In this document: positions 44,701 through 55,851 of the stretch, in pieces
How positions within the stretch are numbered: the stretch's first letter is position 1
How the letters are laid out: each line of letters starts with the position of its first letter
Source of the DNA: Taenia hydatigena
Lineage: Eukaryota > Platyhelminthes > Cestoda > Cyclophyllidea > Taeniidae
Direction: 5' to 3'
Length of the DNA: 64,000 bases
Assembly: GCA_036345935.2 (NCBI GenBank)
Contig: JADWOT020000009.1
Coordinates: 7,149,381 to 7,213,380, forward strand
Made by a program: the position numbers and the translations under genes
Notes under the pieces: model-generated
What the model was told of the DNA's origin: nothing
The model's database searches: none
The model's input: the letters and a program-made list of their open reading frames with translations, nothing else

Positions 44701-45833
44701 GCATAATATGGTGTCCGATAGCCTCAAAGATATTAAATTCAAGAAATATTATGGCAATAGCCAACATTGCATTATTGAAAGTGATAAAAAATTACCATAG
44801 AAATAAATGGTAATTTCGCAGGGAAAAGGATTAGTTAAAAAGACTAAGTCACGGAATTCAAAGGAAAACACTGTCTTGGTTGGTATGATAAGTTAATCAA
44901 TTTAAAATGTGGTGGTATTTACGCTAAATCACTGGTAAACCATTAAAAAAGGGAATGCATTGTACTTACCCGCCCAAAGCAACAACGCGTCGACCCTCCA
45001 TTTCGCCGTAGACATCGGCAATCATATCCGCATTAAAATCACACACCAAAGGTTGGGTCGCAAACAACCCAACATCAGCGATTTCTAAAAAGCAAAGGAT
45101 TAGGTAGTAAATAAGGAAATGGGAATTAACTTGATTCGGTACGCTTCATATCACCTGTTTTATGCAGTAGGCCTAGAGTTGATACTCGAATGAAAAATGA
45201 TAAACGTGTGCGCTAAAACACTAGTTCGAATTATATTAAGAGTTGTTGACATTCAATGGAAGGCACGCTTTAGTTAGCTCACATTTTACCAAAAACAAAA
45301 GTATAGGACAACATGCTCAGGAAAAAGGTAAGAAGTTTGAAGAATTCGTCCAACTTACTATAGTTATGGACTATTAAAATGAATTATCGTGTTGTGATAC
45401 GAAGTGAAAAAAATACATATATTTAAGACGGTAGAAGGATGGGGTTACCGTTCCTTCCGCCATAGTGCACCTTGACACGAAATTCAGAGCTTTCTTTGAA
45501 AACAAGAAGGAAATCCGCTGTAGAGTCGCCGTCGAAGTCAGCCACTGCGATGCTTCGGGGAGAGTACAAAGGATCCAAGGAAATTAGTCTCTCCCGCTTG
45601 TGTTTGCCGTCAGTCTGCTTGGCATTCGGCGCCAAGAGGGCGTAGAGTGTTGAATTCTCCGAGGTTAATACGATAGCGTCTGTTCGCCTGTCCGCGTTAA
45701 CATCAGCGAAGGCGGCCAAATCAGCGTCCGGCCAGGAGGAGATCAAAGAGAAGCTCGAGCCTCCAGGGCCCGTGGTGACCACAGACTGCAGGCTCAACAA
45801 CCAAACAGCCAAAATATACGCGTACATTCGCAT
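41724..45833 (-). CDS. ITFG1: ITFG1/TIP-like single-pass membrane protein with FG-GAP repeats
   Basis: TIP/ITFG1 is a type I membrane protein with an integrin-alpha-like beta-propeller outside. Ten exons in coding order: 45449-45833, 44970-45084, 44492-44592, 43832-43954, 43420-43514, 43017-43325, 42835-42930, 42348-42602, 41994-42076 and 41724-41907. All phases agree, giving about 581 residues (human 612). Visible parts: signal peptide MRMYAYILAVWLLSLQSVVT; FG-GAP calcium-type loops AVADFDGDSTADFL, CDFNADMIADVYGE and LGDADLDGYPDLAVGL; EDGILDLYVSYE; ALQLPFTTFGFGDFATYVEN; PNAQVVVVPYP; one transmembrane helix (VIYVAITLLVTCIVLLIVVAV); and the family's conserved end, QRFHFDAM. The minus-strand acceptor gtag|AAAATG lies directly before the start codon, and TBC1D20 ends 193 bp upstream. 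Confidence 0.95.
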
Positions 45834-46026
45834 TTTCTACAGAATAAAATCCCGTGACTGGTGATGCATTCACTAGCATGTCGTTCAATGTGAAAATGTG
45901 TAGGAGCGAGGTAAAAACGGTATCAGGCACGTGTTAGCAAGCACACAAAAGTCCAACTTAGAAAACAGAATGCTTTTATTATAAAATCTTTGCAATAAAA
46001 GAAAAATAGTAAAGCAGAGAGGATTA
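45834..46026 (-). promoter_or_regulatory. TBC1D20-ITFG1 intercistronic spacer with poly(A) signal and acceptor
   Basis: On the minus strand the 193-bp gap contains AATAAA (45975-45980) soon after the TBC1D20 stop. About 140 bases later comes a splice acceptor (ttttattctgtag) that ends three bases before the ITFG1 ATG. No donor in the gap would serve that acceptor. This is the pattern expected between genes of a trans-spliced polycistronic unit, which flatworms are known to have. Confidence 0.5.
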
Positions 46027-47687
46027 TTAAGCGGTTGGAAAAAAGAAATGATGCAAAACTAGGCCGAGAGTTAGGACTGCAATCGATCCGTAGAAAAACA
46101 GCCTCTGACTGACAAGACCCGAGGTGGGAGAGGAATCTGAAGATTTATTGGCAGTGCGACCGACTGCTAGTCGGTCCTCGGCCTTTTTGAGCAGCTTCTC
46201 TGGCCGTATTTTTAAGTAAATGTCAAGTGCACACTGAATCAGTTTTTCAACATCGTGCTTCATTGGAAGGTGAGTAAGCGCATGATGCAGCTCTCCGAAA
46301 TCATCGGAAGTCGAACTTATTTCCTCTGTACTGCATATGATCACCTAAAAAGAGTGATACCGTAAAACACGGGTTCTGAAGTGATTTCATCAAAGTAAAA
46401 TACAGCGTACAAATTGCCAAATAAGCAGCAAAAGGAAAATTGAGTTGGAACAATAACTCTCCAATACAGGAGCTAGCTGCAATACAAAGACAGATCAGAT
46501 CAGATGGACCCTGTAATGCAGATAAAAAGCTTACTGAGACAGAGAGGTAGATCAACATGCTAGGCTCCGAGGCCATGAAAAGATCGTACAACCGATGAAT
46601 ATCATTGCTATCTGAAAGGATGTGAGTGAACCAAGTGAGAAACCATGAGAGAGTGAAAAAGGGCTCAAAATTCAAGGCCCGAAATCTGAACCAGATCTCC
46701 GGCGATGTAAGCTGGAGGAGATCGAAAACTAACTGAAGCGTTTCCGAAGTAGCATCCATTGTCTCCTGCATAAACACATTAAAATGCTTGGGAACTAGTT
46801 GTTTTAGAACTGCAAAAGCCTCATCTGGACCAAGAACCGCCAGACAAGTGTAGCAAACGTCATGAAATCCCTGAGTAAAAAACACAAAATGTTACCAACT
46901 TAACAACATACCTGATAATAATGAAGGTTGGGATATTCAGCAAGAATAGACAAAGCAAGCCGTTTGGTTTCCTTAATCAGATTCTCATTCTCCTCTGATG
47001 ACAAGCTTTTTGGAATCATTGACCCCATTCTACGCACATCCAGTTCAATTTGATTTGCTTGAGGATGATTGATCAAATCCGACAACTCTATGCAGATAGA
47101 ATTTTTCAATTGAATGTCTTCAAAAAGCTTACTAAAATAAGTCGCTATGGAATAGTCCTTTTTGAGTGAAATACACGCCAATATCAGAATTAAGCAAAAG
47201 AGAAGCCCAAAAAAATGATGTCATACTTCAGGCAAGAATTCACCATACTAGTAACAATTACAACCAAAGAAAAATCCCAACAGTTTCAAGCCATAAAACC
47301 CGACATTCCCGTAGGTCTTGAGTGAGGCAAAATAGAGTGATTTTCGACGACTTAAAACTACGCAGCCCAAATTATAATTACGACATAAGAAGGAAAATTC
47401 CCATGATGAAGCAAACATGAGGCCAAAAATAACGATTACAACCATAAAAGAAGCAAATTGAGATAAAGGCATGAAGCGTTACTGTGTGGATTCTTGGCAT
47501 CAGATAATCCGAGTCCAGAGAGAATGGGCCAAACTTTACGCCTGACAGTATCATTTACGAGACCATATCGCGATAAAGACCAAAATTTGAGGCGTTGTAA
47601 ATCGTAACCACTTTCGAAATGCTTGGTAATAATATCAGCTTTTTCTGACTGTAGTGCACAAAAAGGGGTACATGGATCCGACGACAT
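46027..47687 (-). CDS. TBC1D20: TBC1D20-like Rab GTPase-activating protein
   Basis: TBC1D20 is an ER-anchored TBC-domain GAP for Rab1 and Rab18 that acts in ER-Golgi traffic and lipid droplets. Four exons in coding order: 47483-47687, 46912-47087, 46535-46870 and 46027-46344, all in phase, about 344 residues (human 403). The TBC domain shows GLVNDTVRRKVWPIL, IELDVRRMG (the catalytic arginine motif), LHYYQ|GFHDV (the catalytic glutamine motif YQG), and FTLSWFLTWFTHILSD with RLYDLFMASEPSM. After it comes VIICSTEEI...LHHALTHLP, and a C-terminal tail-anchor helix (FFYGSIAVLTLGLVLHHFF). The start MSSDPC at 47687 is the first ATG; the frame remains open further upstream without one. The gene lies 193 bp upstream of ITFG1 on the same strand. 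Confidence 0.93.
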
Positions 47688-48196
47688 AAGAGGAAGTATA
47701 GGAGTAGAGAAGAGCGACAGACAGCTAACGCAATTTGAACCAGTCAAACATAAGAAGAAAATTGTTTTAATCTTTCACTTCTTCAATACAAACAAATGAA
47801 TCAGGAATGATGAGGAAATTATGAACAGCATTGCTGTTACAGCTTATAAGTGAAGCGGAAAATATATTGGGAAGGCAGCGCAAAAATCGCGACTATAGAT
47901 TTGGATACTAATTAATTCAAAAAATAGGCATCAACAGAATCATATTCAAGCACATAATGTAGACTTCCGACAGTAGGAAGGAAGCTAGTTCATTATTAGT
48001 GACTGCGAAGTATTCAAACTTCTTTTAGCATACACTGATATTAAATATTCGACCCAAGAGCAAAGAACTTGTGTAACTGTAGTGCAGCGCCTTAAGATTT
48101 TCCCAGAAGTGTTACAAGATGCAACTGAAATTTTATAAGCTTTCCTTTAGGGCAGAAAGAAAGCATAACATCAAGGCAGAATATATGTGTACAATA
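47688..48196. other. Upstream region of TBC1D20
   Basis: AT-rich DNA with no supported ORF or RNA gene. A pyrimidine-rich minus-strand stretch precedes the TBC1D20 ATG. Confidence 0.45.
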
Positions 48197-48251
48197 TGTA
48201 GCGTCCCGAGACTCCCTCGAAGGCCAAAGAAGGCAGGATGGTAGGATAGAA

Positions 48252-48434
48252 TGTAGTACTTTGTTTGTTGGAACTACCGGTTTCGGTCAAGGTCACGGAG
48301 GTGGCCATACTGCCCTAGCTGCGTGGGCTGGCCTTCAGGCCATACCAGCAGCCTATATATATATATATATATATATATATTCTACCCTAGCATTCTACCT
48401 TCTTTTGCCTTCGAGGGAGCCTCAGAACGCTACA
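48252..48434 (+). mobile_element. Nested solo-LTR-like repeat with TAGAA duplication
   Basis: Forward copy, TGTAGTACTTTG...GAACGCTACA, 183 bp, with TAGAA on both sides (48247-48251 and 48435-48439). It contains an expanded TA run at about 48354-48380. Confidence 0.88.
48354..48380. repeat. (TA)n run inside the nested LTR
   Basis: About 13 TA units where other family copies have four or five. Confidence 0.9.
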
Positions 48435-48575
48435 TAGAATATGTATATTCAACGGGCAGAGGAAAATAAGCTGTTAGCATGACCCGGAGGCCAGCCTACG
48501 CAGCTAGGGCAATATGGCCACCTCTGTGACTTTGATAGGAACCGATAATTCAAACTAGCAAAGTAGTCCACAATA

Positions 48576-48676
48576 ATTGGCGGGAATGGGGCTGTCGGCA
48601 TGGTCGGGGGCTAGTCTACGCGACTTGGACCTTATGGCCACCCAAGTGACTGAGGCATGATGTCAGAACAAACAAA
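48576..48676 (-). mobile_element. Truncated LTR-like repeat
   Basis: Diverged reverse piece (ggcatggtcgggggctagtc ... atggccacccaagtgac ... gaacaaacaaacacg) covering about half of the family unit, directly right of the nested pair. Confidence 0.5.
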
Positions 48677-50879
48677 CACGCATTTACCATGTACAGGAGG
48701 GATGGGGCTTTTTTCATAGACTATAGGTCAAACCACCCCGCAGGTTGTACAGCGACAGAGCTTTAAGCGCTTATGAAACCTAAAAAAGCATCAAACTAAC
48801 AAGTGAACTACTAGAGTAGCGTATTTTACTCAGGACTCGTTATTGACTGAAGAATGACTGGAGGGTCACTAAGTTGACCTTCTTATCGTGTCGCTGAGGA
48901 AAACTATGGCCCATTGAGAATAAATAGTTCATGTTTTATAGATAGAGCCAAGCAAAATATCAGATCACTTCATCGACTGCGCTATTTTTGGAACGGAATC
49001 TCCGACACCGGTCTGCCACGTCGGTCAGCAGAACGTAATTGGCGCTTTGAGAACCACACTAGAACAGGTCAGCAAACTTTTTATGAACGAGAAGACATTA
49101 GCTTTCCAAACCACATCTCGGTGACCATGTTGCATCTCGAGTCGCGTTTATTTTACGAACTACATAAGGAAAAGGAGGGTTTCATCTGCTCCCTTCTACT
49201 AAGAGCCGAACGACGGTTAAGGGGAAGTGCATTTCTTACGCACGTCGCTATCCGTAAGAACATTGGCTGAATAAACAAAAAAACAGGTCTTTAAATTAGC
49301 ACTAACATTTATTGGTTTTATCGGTCTAATGTTTTGAACCTATCCTTCTCAGTTACTTTGTTTCTGCTGAACAGCGTTCGCTTGCATAATTAACATTCTT
49401 ATAAAGGTACCCAAGGCATATCTATAATGGACTTACCGGTCTTGCCAAGGTAATGATTTGCTTCTCATAGTAGCTAACGTCTTGGAGAATATGAGATCGA
49501 GGTGGTTATCAACGGCAGGTGCCATTCTAGGCATTTCGCTGGGAGTTCCGATGGACCCAGACGTATGCAAAAGGCGGTCTTCTGCTGCCATGTAAAAGGC
49601 TTGAGAACCAGCTCTAGCAATTTAGACAGCTATGCCCTTGGGCAGAGTTCGCTTGCTGCCACCACGAATGCGACACCACGAGGCTTCTGTTGAGTGGAAA
49701 TTAGCCATGCTGGGATGGAAGAGGAATAGCGGATAAATAACTCGTTATTTTCTCTCTTCCAGTAAGATGAAGTCGCAAATCGCGGAGAATGAACAGACTG
49801 AGTAGTGTAACACACAGTTACCTTAAAATTAGCAAGTTAGGTTTCGTGCAAACTGCGACCGTTGATACTGTCTGATAGCAAACCATCAGGTTTTCAGAAA
49901 AAAGAAATTGTCATAATAACTGCTCCACCAACAGTCACGGTTGTCAATAGCGCTTTTAAAGCTTGATGTTAGTGGTAAAGATCGCATATTTTCCACGTTT
50001 TTAAGTCGTAACATTTATGGCATTTTTCGGTAGTAGCAATCCAACTCCGTCTCATCCTATTTTGAGTGTGCATTGTGAGAAAATCGCTTAAATTAAATGC
50101 CTGTCAAATGCTTAATGTAAACGTTTCTGAAGTTATGCATTGACATTCAGGATGCTGTAAGCAGGAAGTGAATTTTGTATTTACGCTGGATCCAGCATCA
50201 TTGTGCAATGCGGCAATGCTTTAAGCATTGATAATATCCTAGTTAAAATCAGCACTACATTGAACATGCACATTAGTGCTCGAAGAGTGTATTCCTAATC
50301 GTTGATGCATTTTAATTAATGCACACTTGACACTTTGTTTGACCATCCAATTGTTTCTTTCTTGCCAATGGCGTCTGGATCCTTTTGAACACTAACAATG
50401 TATGCTCTTCGATAGTACTTGGGGTTGTTGAGACCTCAGCGAATACTCGGGACGCCCCACTATGCCAATTGTATCATGTTAACAAAATCAAGGAAGGCTT
50501 GAATTCAAGAGCGCTACAAATTAAGTGCGGTTTTGAGTAAAAAATACTGAATCAAAATAGCCTCATGCATTGTAACTTGGATACATTGTATGGAAATTGC
50601 CTGTCAAAGCAGCAATCTTACCACCATTTCCGCTTATTAACCATTGAGTCGTTATTGCAGTTCACATATCCCCTCTCCATTAAAATGGCTTTTTATCGCA
50701 TGTACTAAATGAATTGGCTGTTTGTAGAAGTGCGATTTCTAATCTCAACCCCTTTTCTATTTACGATGAAGTTCGCATGCCACTTTCTCAAGGTCTACCT
50801 AATGTGACAAGTTTTGATCTCACAAATTAGAAAGTGTTCTATGCACCCAGCAAAATTATGTTTTTATGGAGAGCTCTGA
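48677..50879. other. Intergenic
   Basis: 2.2 kb downstream of the Lys/Ser-rich gene. The longest open frame (48914-49270, +, 118 codons) has no splice sites, motif or coding character that convince me. No RNA gene or repeat seen. Confidence 0.45.
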
Positions 50880-53141
50880 TTAGCACTGTTGATAATAACC
50901 CTGATTTTCATACCCATAGTTGTCTGTATAGTATGCGCTATATGGGTCGTTTTGAGGCAACTCCCATGGCAAATAGACAGGCACCAACTGGGTAGCAGCG
51001 GATTGATCAACATTTGAAGGCAGAGCTAACTGATTCTTTTTCCAACCTCCTTTTCTCGGTGCACCTCGTAAGGCGTAAATTAGGTCGTAGAGATGGTCAA
51101 GTTTGCTCCTACGTCGACATTCTTCCTCAGCACCGCCTTCACCGCCATCAGACATTGCGACTTCGCCTTGGTATGCTTCGTTGCCATCACGCCTCCTTCC
51201 ACCACCACCACCACCACCGAGTCCACTTCGCTTAAAGTGTTTTGCTTGGCCCTTCTTGAGGTATTTCGATTCCAACTTCATCTCCTCGTGTTTCAGTTGT
51301 GCAGCTCTAATATCTTTGGCGTTATCGAATTTAACCACCATTTCGAAGGCTCGCAACCACTCGTCGTTTTCCTCGGGTTCACAGTTTTTCTTCTTTTGAT
51401 ATTCATCCATAATTAGTTCCTTGGCTACCTTAAACAACATCATGTTGAAATCACGATCAATTAGGTCTTCACAGGCAGAGACGGGTTTGGGAGGAGTCTG
51501 TGCGGGTGGTTCTATCCGTGGTGTTAGATTTTCCTCCGTATTAACCAGTGGTGTAGCACTTTTATTGGCTGTTTGTTTTTTCCGCCCCCCAAACACATTT
51601 TGGAAGGCACGTAGCTGCTTTTCCATCTTTGGTTTGCATTTTTCTTCGTTTGAGTTTGTGTGGTTTCGCCTGACATCGCCAGCTGCGTTCCTATGTCTAT
51701 CCGTTCGTTCCCTTCTCTTCGCCTCAACACCAGTAGAAGGAGATGGCTCTGGTGTTAGGCACGTTATCTTGGCTAATGACTTTGTTAATCTTTTTACATC
51801 AACTCTGCCACTGTCGTTGGAGACCTCTTTAATGACTTGGCACAATTCGCGCATCGACATGTGCCTTGGCGGTGAGGCATATTGGGAACAGCAGTCGGAT
51901 TCGTCGGATCCTCTTCTGTCACAGTCCAAGCGATTTCTTTTTCTGAAGCGTACGTCGCGCAAACTGACGCACACTTCTTCTTCTGATGATGTGTCCGAAG
52001 AATGGCGGTGGGTAGGACTTCTTCGATTCCTGGGAGAGCGGGAAGAGGTGAACTCGGAATCTGACCTTCCAGACTTCTTATCCTTTTTATGTTTCCACTT
52101 CCTTCTACTTCGTTTCTTCGCATCATCAGCCATGTCATTATCATCATCATCTGATATGTTGTGTTTTCCTTTCTTTTTCGTGGATAAAGCTCTCCTGTCC
52201 TTTTTCTTTGCTTTTTCAGTCACATTTTCACATTCGATGTCACTTGCATCCGAAACGTCCTCCGAATCAACCCGCCGCGCATCTTTACCCTTTTTATGAT
52301 GTTTTTTATTTCTATTTATCATTTCAGAATCGCTCGTGTCAGAACATGAGTCTTCAGACGATTGCTTAACGTGTTTTTTACCACTTTTCTTATCTTTTCG
52401 TTTCACTGATTTCCTCATGCTCTCGGATTCACTATCAGTGCAGTTGTCATCTGACCTCTCTTTCTTTTTCTTTTCCTTATGCTTTTTACTCTTCCTCCCT
52501 TTATCGCCTTTGTTTTTGATAGTCTCTGATTCGTCTTCAGAGCTGTAATGCTTTTTATGCTTTTTGTCTTTTTTATCGTCTCTCGTTTTCTTCTTGGACT
52601 TTGAATTAGGGTCACCTCTTTTATCCCTTTTCTTACTTTTTCTCCTACTTTTAGATCTTTCTCCATCAGAGTCACCGGTTCCCCCACCGCACTCCGAGTC
52701 ATCATCAACTTCATCGTCGGTGTCATATCTACCGCGCGATGACATATGCAATTTTGATTTTGCACGATTTTTCATTTTAGAATCTTTTTTGGATTTACCA
52801 CTGCTAGTTGATTTGCCAGACTTCTTTTCGGGTGATTTGTGGCGTTTATCTGGTGATTTAATTTTAATGGGTTTCTTTGATAGCTTCTCTTCGGGTCCAG
52901 GACCTTCGTCATCACAGCCACTACCAAACCCACTCATCACTGCACCTTTGAGTTGACTTTCTGCGAGCTTTTTCAACTTTCCACCCTTTCCACCGACGAG
53001 TTTTTTTAAACCCTGCTTTTTTCCCACTTTTCCCATGCCCTTGGCCAAGCTCTTTCCGCCTTTCTTTGTCACGGCTTTCGTGGCAAATTTTCCACCTGTC
53101 TTGGCACCCGCAGCTGCAAATCGTCCAATAACGGCGGCCAT
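50880..53141 (-). CDS. Lys/Ser-rich 753-residue protein, single exon, unknown function
   Basis: One uninterrupted ORF from MAAVIGRFAAAGAKTGGKF to a stop after GYYQQC. Residues ~1-80 are Gly/Lys/Ala-rich with hydrophobic steps (KKGGKSLAKGMGKVGKKQG). Residues ~85-350 are an extreme Lys/Ser/Asp/Glu region with repeated KKKDKK and SxDESxS-type acidic serines (likely CK2 sites, inferred). A short RS-like piece (SPRNRRSPTHRHSS) follows, then a possible helix (MSMRELCQVIKEVS). Residues ~560-655 look folded (DLIDRDFNMMLFKVAKELIM; EWLRAFEMVVKF), then polyglycine and a Tyr-rich tail. Composition suggests a nuclear or nucleolar disordered protein. I know no named family. It is intron-free unlike its neighbours, and part of it is duplicated at 33715-34166. 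Confidence 0.85.
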   Translation of the reverse strand: MAAVIGRFAAAGAKTGGKFATKAVTKKGGKSLAKGMGKVGKKQGLKKLVGGKGGKLKKLAESQLKGAVMSGFGSGCDDEGPGPEEKLSKKPIKIKSPDKRHKSPEKKSGKSTSSGKSKKDSKMKNRAKSKLHMSSRGRYDTDDEVDDDSECGGGTGDSDGERSKSRRKSKKRDKRGDPNSKSKKKTRDDKKDKKHKKHYSSEDESETIKNKGDKGRKSKKHKEKKKKERSDDNCTDSESESMRKSVKRKDKKSGKKHVKQSSEDSCSDTSDSEMINRNKKHHKKGKDARRVDSEDVSDASDIECENVTEKAKKKDRRALSTKKKGKHNISDDDDNDMADDAKKRSRRKWKHKKDKKSGRSDSEFTSSRSPRNRRSPTHRHSSDTSSEEEVCVSLRDVRFRKRNRLDCDRRGSDESDCCSQYASPPRHMSMRELCQVIKEVSNDSGRVDVKRLTKSLAKITCLTPEPSPSTGVEAKRRERTDRHRNAAGDVRRNHTNSNEEKCKPKMEKQLRAFQNVFGGRKKQTANKSATPLVNTEENLTPRIEPPAQTPPKPVSACEDLIDRDFNMMLFKVAKELIMDEYQKKKNCEPEENDEWLRAFEMVVKFDNAKDIRAAQLKHEEMKLESKYLKKGQAKHFKRSGLGGGGGGGRRRDGNEAYQGEVAMSDGGEGGAEEECRRRSKLDHLYDLIYALRGAPRKGGWKKNQLALPSNVDQSAATQLVPVYLPWELPQNDPYSAYYTDNYGYENQGYYQQC

Positions 53142-55054
53142 TTGTTCATGAGACTGACGCCGAGCCGGCTTGAAGACGTCGACCGAGCACGTCGCGATTC
53201 AACGCGTGCGGGGAAACCGTCACGTGAGATCCAACACAGCGGGATCACATGAATTTTTGCACAAAATTGTACAAACGGGAGAAACAACTACACGGTGTCA
53301 TGCTGATAGATTGGCATGGATAACTCTCAAACTGGGTTTAATTTTGATGATTAAATCGCACCTAAAGGTAAATGCAAACAATTGGAATACCATCACCAAA
53401 AGCATAATAGGCGCCTAGAAATGAAGCCCTGTTTCTGAAATGAGATGTTGTAATCATAAATAAACGTAAATCACCAGAAAACAGCAAAGTTCTTGCGTTG
53501 CTGGACAACCGCTGGAACCATGATGAGCAAAAATTCTGAAATATTGGCAACCCCTACACTTACATTTTCACACTTTTACCCAGCCTATCGACGACAGCTT
53601 TCAAAAGCGCAAATCTGCCAATTGAACCCAAACAAAATTTATGCGAGAAAGCGAGTTGCAATTTTTTAGGAATAAGCTTCGCCTACATGCGCATACTGTT
53701 ACACATTTTCTGTTTGTCTAACTCTCGGTTTCGGTAGAGATCGACTTGGTTGACCATTATACCTTCGCCTGATGGGCTGGCCCTTATGTCACGCTGCTAG
53801 CCTTAGTCCTTTCTGTACGCCATAATGTCTTCAGGGAAGCCTCAGAGTACTACACTGGTGGCAGTGGAAGGCAAAACCGATCCTAAATGGCATCTATCCC
53901 GATATCTACTGCTGGGTGAAAAAACCTTAGAGGGGCGGAAGAAGTACATATGCTGCTGGTTGGGACGTCCATCTTCGGCAACTACTCCAGTTTCGTGTTT
54001 TTCATAAAAGCTATTAACAGCGAAGCAGACACTAGCGTATTAGCTACAATATTAATAATTTAGGTGACTTTTATAAGAGTTGTCGCTAAGCAGTCTTCAA
54101 ATAAACCACATTATTATTTTCGAATGAATAAAACTTATACAGTCTCAGTTAGATGACTGAAAGCGGGTCACCTGGATAGCAATTAGTAGTAAAATGCTAC
54201 TTACTTAACTTTTACTTCCATTACGCTGAGTCTTCAGTCGTCATGTAAGGACCCATGTCCATGACTTCCAGTTCAGTATGAACCATTGCCTTACGTTAGT
54301 GTCTCTTTCTAGGCCATTGGAGATAACTCGAGAGTTACTAACGACTGAAGGATTTCACGTGTGCCTCGAAATATGTGCGGTTTGCATGCGCAACTGGAGG
54401 GAAAAAAGTGCTTCCGCTTAGTCACCTTTTGGTTTAAATTTACCCTTTGAAAGAGAAAGCCCTCAGAAGTAAAGGAATTTACAAGGCAACGGTTGTAGAA
54501 GCAGTCGTTATACTCTTGATAGGAGTTCAAGACAACTTAATAATCTTTAAACACGTTACATTATTATTGGCTTTAAATACATTCCTTAAATGAATGCAGC
54601 TGGCATTGACATTATTAAGATCCCCATCAGTCTACAGCACACTCATTGCGGGTGAGGGAATTTGCATGGCGCTTTGCCGCGTAGCACACGGAGCCCTCTG
54701 CAACTCCTCTGTAGTGGATCAACAATTTGAAACTCCCAGACTCTTTTGGTCAATTGTTTCTGGAAAATCCTGATGGATATACCAATTTTATTGTAAACGA
54801 GGGCAAAATCCCTCTGAATAACAAAATTATTACATGCGAATTTAAATCAACTTAGGCCAGGCTGTAAGATTATAGAAGGAACCAACGCAGGAAAATGTTT
54901 AATCGAATTTTTGCATTGTTATGACCACATTAGCAACATTCAGCCGGTACACCTAACTGAAAGGGCGTTAAAGGTGTGACAAATGCAACAATCGGGATGA
55001 AACTAGGACAGCAATACAATAAAAAAGTTGTCCCGTCGTGAATTGTAGCTGTAT
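53142..55054. other. Intergenic with a degraded LTR-like repeat
   Basis: Upstream of the Lys/Ser-rich gene. Apart from the diverged repeat at 53697-53854, no gene, RNA or further repeat is supported. Confidence 0.45.
53697..53854 (+). mobile_element. Degraded LTR-like repeat
   Basis: Keeps the TGT start, ctctcggtttcgg, tgatgggctggccc and cttcagggaagcctcagag blocks of the family and ends tactaca. It is about 158 bp because the central TA-rich part is missing. No clear target duplication. Confidence 0.55.
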
Positions 55055-55239
55055 TGTAGTACTTTGCTTGTTAGAACTGCCGGTTTCTGTCAATGTCACA
55101 GAGATGGCCGTACTGCCCTAGCTGCGTGGGCTGGCCTCCGGGCCATGCCTGCAGTCTATTTCCCTCTGTCCGGTGAATATATATATTCTACCCTGCCACT
55201 TTGCCTTCTTTTGCCTTAAGGGAGCCTCGGGACGCTACA
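55055..55239 (+). mobile_element. Solo-LTR-like repeat, 185 bp
   Basis: Forward copy, TGTAGTACTTTGC...GGGACGCTACA. GTAT lies immediately on both sides, a 4-bp target duplication. It is among the best preserved copies and closest to the consensus. Confidence 0.8.
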
Positions 55240-55851
55240 GTATGGTGGTTTGATTTGTTGTGCGCTTAATAACTGCGGTTCTCCGTTGCATAGCCTTCTG
55301 TCAAGTTAACAGTCTCATAGCTCTTCAACAAACTAGCGGCACACGTTCGGCATTAGCGAAGGTATAGGCCGATCATAACACAAGATCATCTGAATTGAAT
55401 TGACTTTCGCTTAGAGTTAACACCCTGTTTTATCGTATGTTTGACTGGCAAAGCATTTGTGTCTGCACCGTTGGTGCTACTAATTCACGGCATGCTTATC
55501 CCTCCATGCTGGTACACTCCAACATTTCTACACGCCATCAGCACTTTTGGTTTGCATAATTTATGTTGTTATGACCTTCAAGGGAGCTCAAGATGCCGCA
55601 GTCAAGTGATTTAATTATGGACAAAGATTATATCATTTATTATAAGCGGCTCCCAAACGTGTAATACACACCCTACCGAAACTCCCCAGAATTAAAAAAC
55701 CATCAAAATTTTAATTCAGTGTTGCCCTTGGTACTTACAAGAAGAATTAATATCTTGTATCTTAGTTGTTTACATAACCAAAGATACTGCCTTGCAACCT
55801 TGTGTGAGAAGTCACGAAATTAAAATTCTGGATTGCAAAAGATTGTGAACG
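55240..55851. other. Intergenic with a possible repeat scrap
   Basis: The stretch near 55575-55601 (accttcaagggagctcaag) resembles the right end of the LTR-like family but is too short and diverged to call. Nothing else seen. Confidence 0.35.

Larger units (their letters stand above)
48197..48570 (-). mobile_element. LTR-like repeat carrying a nested copy
   Basis: Reverse-orientation family member in two pieces, 48197-48251 and 48435-48570, with a younger forward copy between. The outer flanks are CAATA (48192-48196) and CAATA (48571-48575), a perfect 5-bp target duplication. Removing the insert and one TAGAA restores the usual ...gatagaatatgtatattca... reading of the family. Confidence 0.85.

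Noticed and set aside
46400..46534. Extra hydrophobic exon for TBC1D20
   Set aside because: The frame stays open into this intron, but the donor at 46534 joins the preceding exon directly and in phase to VIICSTEEI, which matches the family without it.
48914..49270. 118-codon open frame (+)
   Set aside because: No splice sites, no motif and no upstream or downstream partner; composition is close to random translation.
51421..52299. 292-codon open frame on the + strand
   Set aside because: It is the antisense shadow of the Lys/Ser-rich gene, whose Lys and Ser codons leave the reverse strand free of stops; its translation is Phe/Leu/Ser-rich without motifs.
55055..55239. Hammerhead ribozyme or SINE-like RNA in the repeat
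   Set aside because: No CTGATGA...GAAA core and no A/B box pair could be found in the well-preserved copies.
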